Shown piece after piece: positions 61,108-64,000 of a stretch of 64,000 bases of DNA. Both the position numbers and the translations under genes were made by a program. The notes under the pieces were generated by a model. The model had not been told where the DNA came from. It saw nothing but the letters and a program-made list of their open reading frames with translations, and did not search any database. Each line of letters opens with the position of its first letter. The stretch's first letter is position 1. The DNA lies in contig JASNZF010000003.1 in the NCBI GenBank assembly GCA_048499805.1, positions 434,001 to 498,000 on the forward strand, in the 5' to 3' direction. Source of the stretch: JAWXBA01 sp048499805. GTDB lineage: Bacteria; Gemmatimonadota; Gemmatimonadetes; Gemmatimonadales; GWC2-71-9.

Positions 61108-61123
61108 CGTGATGTACCTATGA
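61084..61123. promoter_or_regulatory. 40-bp palindromic PadR operator
   Basis: TCATAGGTACA (61084-61094) and TGTACCTATGA (61113-61123) are perfect inverted arms. The centre ACGTATATATACGT (61097-61110) is itself a palindrome on the same axis (103.5). Only two base-pair positions mismatch over 40 bp. It covers the spacer, the -10 and the predicted start, so PadR binding here would block its own operon. Confidence 0.85.
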
Positions 61124-61136
61124 ACTGAGAGGCCCG

Positions 61137-61493
61137 ATGCCCGACCCGCAGCAGTTTCTCCCCCTCAAGCCCGTCGTCGCCCATATCCTGCTGGTGCTGG
61201 CCGAGGGAGATGCCCACGGGTACGGCATCATGCAGGCGGTGCGGGAGCGCTCCGGCGGAGCCATCCAGCTCGAGACGGGGCCGCTCTACCGTCACCTGCA
61301 CCGGCTCTTTGCCGACCGCCTCGTGGCGGAGGCCAATCCCGCCGCCCGCCCGGAGGGAGAGGACCCGCGGAGGCGCACCTACCGGCTCACCCCGCTCGGC
61401 CGCCGCGTGCTCAGCGCCGAGGCGCTGCGGATGGCGGCGCTGGTGGAGCACTCGCGGCGCCTGAGGCTCATCGACCTGCCCCAACCCGCCTGA
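61137..61493 (+). CDS. PadR-family transcriptional regulator
   Basis: 118 residues, the short PadR class. LKPVVAHILLVLAEGDAHGYGIMQAV is the winged-helix start, LETGPLYRHLHRLFADRLV the recognition helix and wing, and RRRTYRLTPLGRRVL the typical end of the domain; a short C-terminal dimerisation helix follows. These repressors respond to drugs or stress and usually control adjacent transporters. Here the ADOP permease gene begins 3 bp after the stop, and the operator overlaps the promoter, so autoregulation is likely. Confidence 0.94.
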   Translation: MPDPQQFLPLKPVVAHILLVLAEGDAHGYGIMQAVRERSGGAIQLETGPLYRHLHRLFADRLVAEANPAARPEGEDPRRRTYRLTPLGRRVLSAEALRMAALVEHSRRLRLIDLPQPA

Positions 61494-61496
61494 CCG

Positions 61497-64000
61497 ATGG
61501 ACTTCCACCGCTCGATCTCGGATCGACTGTTCAGCCTGCTCGCCCTGGCCTGGCCACTGTCATTCCGCCGCCAGTTCGGCGAGGACATGGCCGCCACCTT
61601 TCGCGCCCGGCTGGCTGAGGTCCGGGCCGAAGGTCCCGCAGCAGTGCGGCGGTTCTGGCTGCGGACCACCCGGGAGACCCTGGCGCTCGGGCTGGCCGCC
61701 CGGTGGGGGACTCCCAGCGAAGGCCCCGAGGCTACGCGCGCCGAGCCCAGCCGCCAACCACGAGGGGCCGGTCGTGGGGCGGGGAACGACCTTCGCCAGG
61801 CGCTCCGGATGCTGGCGCGAGATCCCGGCACCGCCTTCGTGGCGGTGGTGGCCCTGGCGCTGGGAATCGGTGTCACCGTCGCCACCTTCTCCATCACCCA
61901 CGCCACCGTACTGAGGGGACTGCCGTTCGAGGAGGCCGACGCGCTGGTGCATTTCGAGCGGTCGGATCTCGAGGCGGGCGTCACCACCCTGGCCGTGACC
62001 CCGCACGACTTTGTCGCCTGGCGGGAGCAACAGCGGAGTTTCGAGGACCTCGGCGCCTATGTGGAGTCCGTGGCGCACATGACGGGCTCAGATGGCTTCA
62101 CGGAGCGGCTTTCCGGCGTGGCGATCGACCCGGCCGCGTTTCGGTTGCTGCGAGTCGAGCCGGCGCTCGGCCGTCTGTTTACCGCCGAGGAAGCGCGGGT
62201 GGGCGGGCCGGAGGCCATGGTGCTCAGCCACGCACTCTGGCAGGGACGATTCGGCGGCGATTCCGCCCTGGTCGGGCAGTCGCTCGCCCTGAACGGCGAG
62301 CCCGTGACGATCATCGGGGTGATGCCCGCCGGATTCGGGTTTCCCGTGGCCGAGCAGTTCTGGCGCCCGCTGCGGATCGACCTGGCGCGCACTCCCCGCG
62401 GGCAGGGCCGCCTCGATGTCTTCGGGAGGCTCAGGGCGGGGACAACCCTCGACGCGGCCCGGGGGGAATTCGCGGTCATCTCGGCTGGGCTGGCGGAGGC
62501 GTATCCGGAGACGAACCGGGGACTGAGCGCAAACCTGAGCAGCTTTCGCGACGAGTACGTTGGCGAGGAATTCACCCGGCTGGTCTACACCATGCTGGCG
62601 GGGAGCATCCTCGTCCTGCTCATCGCCTGCGCCAACGTGACCAACCTGCTCATCGCGAGAGGGGCAAGCCGCAGCCGCGATGTGGGTGTCCGCATGGCGC
62701 TCGGCGCGAGTCGGGGACAGGTGGTGCGGCAGTTCCTGGTCGAGGGTGCCGTCCTGGCGGGGATCGGGGCGGTGGGTGGGGTGGCCATCGGGGCGATCGG
62801 GATCTCGTGGTTCGAGGCGGGTGCACGCGCCGGGGTGTTCACCCTGCCCCATGGCAGCGATTCCCTCTTCTGGTGGGACATCCGCTTGAACGCCGTGTCC
62901 GTGCTCTTCGCCGTGGGTGCCACCGGGATCGCGGCGCTCTGCGCCGGCCTCGTCCCGGCGCTTTCCACCCTGCGCGCCGCGCCGGCCGTGGCCCTGCGCG
63001 ACGCCTCGCGGGGATCGACAAGTCGCCCGACGGCGCGGCTCAGTCGGGCGCTCGTCGTGGTCGAGTTCGCGCTGACGACGGGGCTGGCCCTGGCGGCTGG
63101 GCTGACCGTGCGCTCGGTGCTGAACGTCACCGGAGTGGCCGATGCCTTCCGGTCGGAGGGGATCCGGACCGGACGTGCCGCGTTGCCGCTGGCCCAGGCG
63201 GGATTCTCGGAGGCGGCGTATCCCGATCACGCCAGCCGGCTCCTCTTTGCCGAGCGATTGCTGGCCGAGACCCGGGCGCAGCCCGGGGTGACGCTGGCGG
63301 CGGTGGCCAATGTCCTGCCCAATGAACCCGGGCCATCGACCTCCCTGGCCGTTGCGGGGGTGGTGCCCGAGTCGGGGGCTGGGTCCTCGGTTCGGGTCGC
63401 CACGGTGAGCGACGACTATTTCGCGGTGTTCGGGGTGGTGCCACTGGAGGGGCGGACCTTCACCGCGGCCGATCGGGCCGGCGGCGAGCCGGTGGCCATG
63501 ATCAACCGGAGCCTGGCGGAGCGCCATTTCGGGGGGCGCTCACCGCTCCACGAGCGGATCCGGCTGGGGGAGGACGGCGATGAGCCCTGGCTCACGATCG
63601 TCGGCGTGGTGCCGGATCTCTGGGCCCACGACGATCCCGCACGCGACCTCTCACGGGTCTTCGTGCCGCTGGCCCAGAGCGGTACCGCCGATCCCACCAT
63701 TCGACTGGGCCGCTGGGGCTTGCGCTTCCTGACGCTCGCCGCGGCGGGAGGCGAAACGGTGCTGCCGCCACCAGCGGTGTTCCGGTCGGCCGCGGCGGCG
63801 ATCGACCCGGCGATCCCGGTCTATGCCGAACAGCCGATGGCCGAGGTCGTGGCGCTCCGGACCGCCCGGTTCCGGCTGTTCGGGCGGTACTACCTGGCCT
63901 TCGGGGCCGTGGCGCTCTCGCTGGCGGTGATCGGGCTCTACGGGGTCATGGCGGGGTCGGTGGCGCGCCGGCGATCGGAATTCGGGATTCGCATGGCCCT
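61497..64000 (+). CDS. ADOP-family FtsX-like permease, 3' end outside window
   Basis: 834 codons are present and the frame is open at the right edge. The N-terminal FRRQFGEDMAATFRARLAEVR segment is the ADOP-type cytoplasmic region; DLRQALRMLARDPGTAFVAV starts the MacB core, with helix 1 at about 112-132. IACANVTNLLIARGASRSRD and VGVRMALGASRGQVVRQFL are the FtsX coupling region, and a second core repeats near the edge (SEFGIRMAL at the last codons). ADOP permeases lack an adjacent ATPase gene and are typical of Acidobacteriota and Gemmatimonadota. Confidence 0.93.
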   Translation, partial: MDFHRSISDRLFSLLALAWPLSFRRQFGEDMAATFRARLAEVRAEGPAAVRRFWLRTTRETLALGLAARWGTPSEGPEATRAEPSRQPRGAGRGAGNDLRQALRMLARDPGTAFVAVVALALGIGVTVATFSITHATVLRGLPFEEADALVHFERSDLEAGVTTLAVTPHDFVAWREQQRSFEDLGAYVESVAHMTGSDGFTERLSGVAIDPAAFRLLRVEPALGRLFTAEEARVGGPEAMVLSHALWQGRFGGDSALVGQSLALNGEPVTIIGVMPAGFGFPVAEQFWRPLRIDLARTPRGQGRLDVFGRLRAGTTLDAARGEFAVISAGLAEAYPETNRGLSANLSSFRDEYVGEEFTRLVYTMLAGSILVLLIACANVTNLLIARGASRSRDVGVRMALGASRGQVVRQFLVEGAVLAGIGAVGGVAIGAIGISWFEAGARAGVFTLPHGSDSLFWWDIRLNAVSVLFAVGATGIAALCAGLVPALSTLRAAPAVALRDASRGSTSRPTARLSRALVVVEFALTTGLALAAGLTVRSVLNVTGVADAFRSEGIRTGRAALPLAQAGFSEAAYPDHASRLLFAERLLAETRAQPGVTLAAVANVLPNEPGPSTSLAVAGVVPESGAGSSVRVATVSDDYFAVFGVVPLEGRTFTAADRAGGEPVAMINRSLAERHFGGRSPLHERIRLGEDGDEPWLTIVGVVPDLWAHDDPARDLSRVFVPLAQSGTADPTIRLGRWGLRFLTLAAAGGETVLPPPAVFRSAAAAIDPAIPVYAEQPMAEVVALRTARFRLFGRYYLAFGAVALSLAVIGLYGVMAGSVARRRSEFGIRMA

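Overview
The window looks like a chromosomal segment of a high-GC, free-living Gram-negative bacterium, most likely of the phylum Gemmatimonadota. That is an inference from gene families, since no rRNA marker is present: a PadR regulator followed by an ADOP-type FtsX permease, two large secreted sortilin/VPS10-like beta-propellers, two secreted M14 carboxypeptidases, TonB-dependent receptors with carboxypeptidase-like N-domains, DUF6526 and many lipoproteins. Coding density is high, third codon positions are strongly G/C, and stop-start overlaps of the ATGA, GTGA or TTGA type are common. No rRNA, tRNA, CRISPR array, phage or transposase gene was seen.

Layout. 1-3.1 kb is a sulfur/persulfide detoxification island: a P-II-like protein, DUF2892, an ArsR repressor with a palindromic site, a TauE/SafE exporter and a persulfide dioxygenase-rhodanese fusion. 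Hsp20 follows, then an amidase coupled to a metallo-beta-lactamase-fold hydrolase. 6.5-9.4 kb (minus) is a minor-pseudopilin operon (GspH/FimT, PilV, PilW, PilX) with a sigma-54-like promoter. 9.5-20.6 kb holds an acyltransferase, an amidohydrolase lipoprotein, a YfiT/DinB protein, sortilin-like protein 1, a decayed Rieske oxygenase fragment, DUF6526, a DUF2231 protein and an EF-G paralogue. 20.9-29.5 kb has an MFS transporter, a plug-only TonB-receptor-like protein flanked by two copies of a 392-bp foldback element, a thiolase, and a TonB-dependent receptor with an extra C-terminal LTXXQ-like domain. 29.9-40.7 kb is a compact plus-strand run: RND pump and adaptor, M14 peptidase, peroxiredoxin, TolB-like lipoprotein, signal peptidase I, CsgG/TPR lipoprotein, outer-membrane barrel. 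40.7-50 kb contains a basic-tailed protein, a chemoreceptor coupled to a LivJ-type binding lipoprotein, cold-shock protein, Ogt, a YhaM-like nuclease, a stand-alone Fis-type HTH, a fifth pseudopilin, LemA and an M48 protease. 50-64 kb has an ABC exporter set (ATPase, permease, adaptor), sortilin-like protein 2 divergent from a large M14 peptidase, and PadR plus an ADOP permease that runs off the end.

The most unusual aspect is the intergenic DNA. Many gaps carry short-period (7-9 bp) tandem repeats, several folded back as nested inverted repeats. One family is a G-tract octamer with consensus YMSSSGGG on the G-rich strand, in arrays near 3.87, 20.8, 22.2, 25.3, 49.6, 50.0 and 50.15 kb. A second is a purine heptad (GAGAAGS) foldback at 6.4 and 17.6 kb. 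A third is the 9-mer (CACAGATTN/CACGGATTN) 392-bp element at 22.3 and 23.6 kb. A fourth is an 8-mer (CGCGGAGG) foldback at 12.6 kb. Three genes end inside such repeats and acquire repeat-encoded tails.
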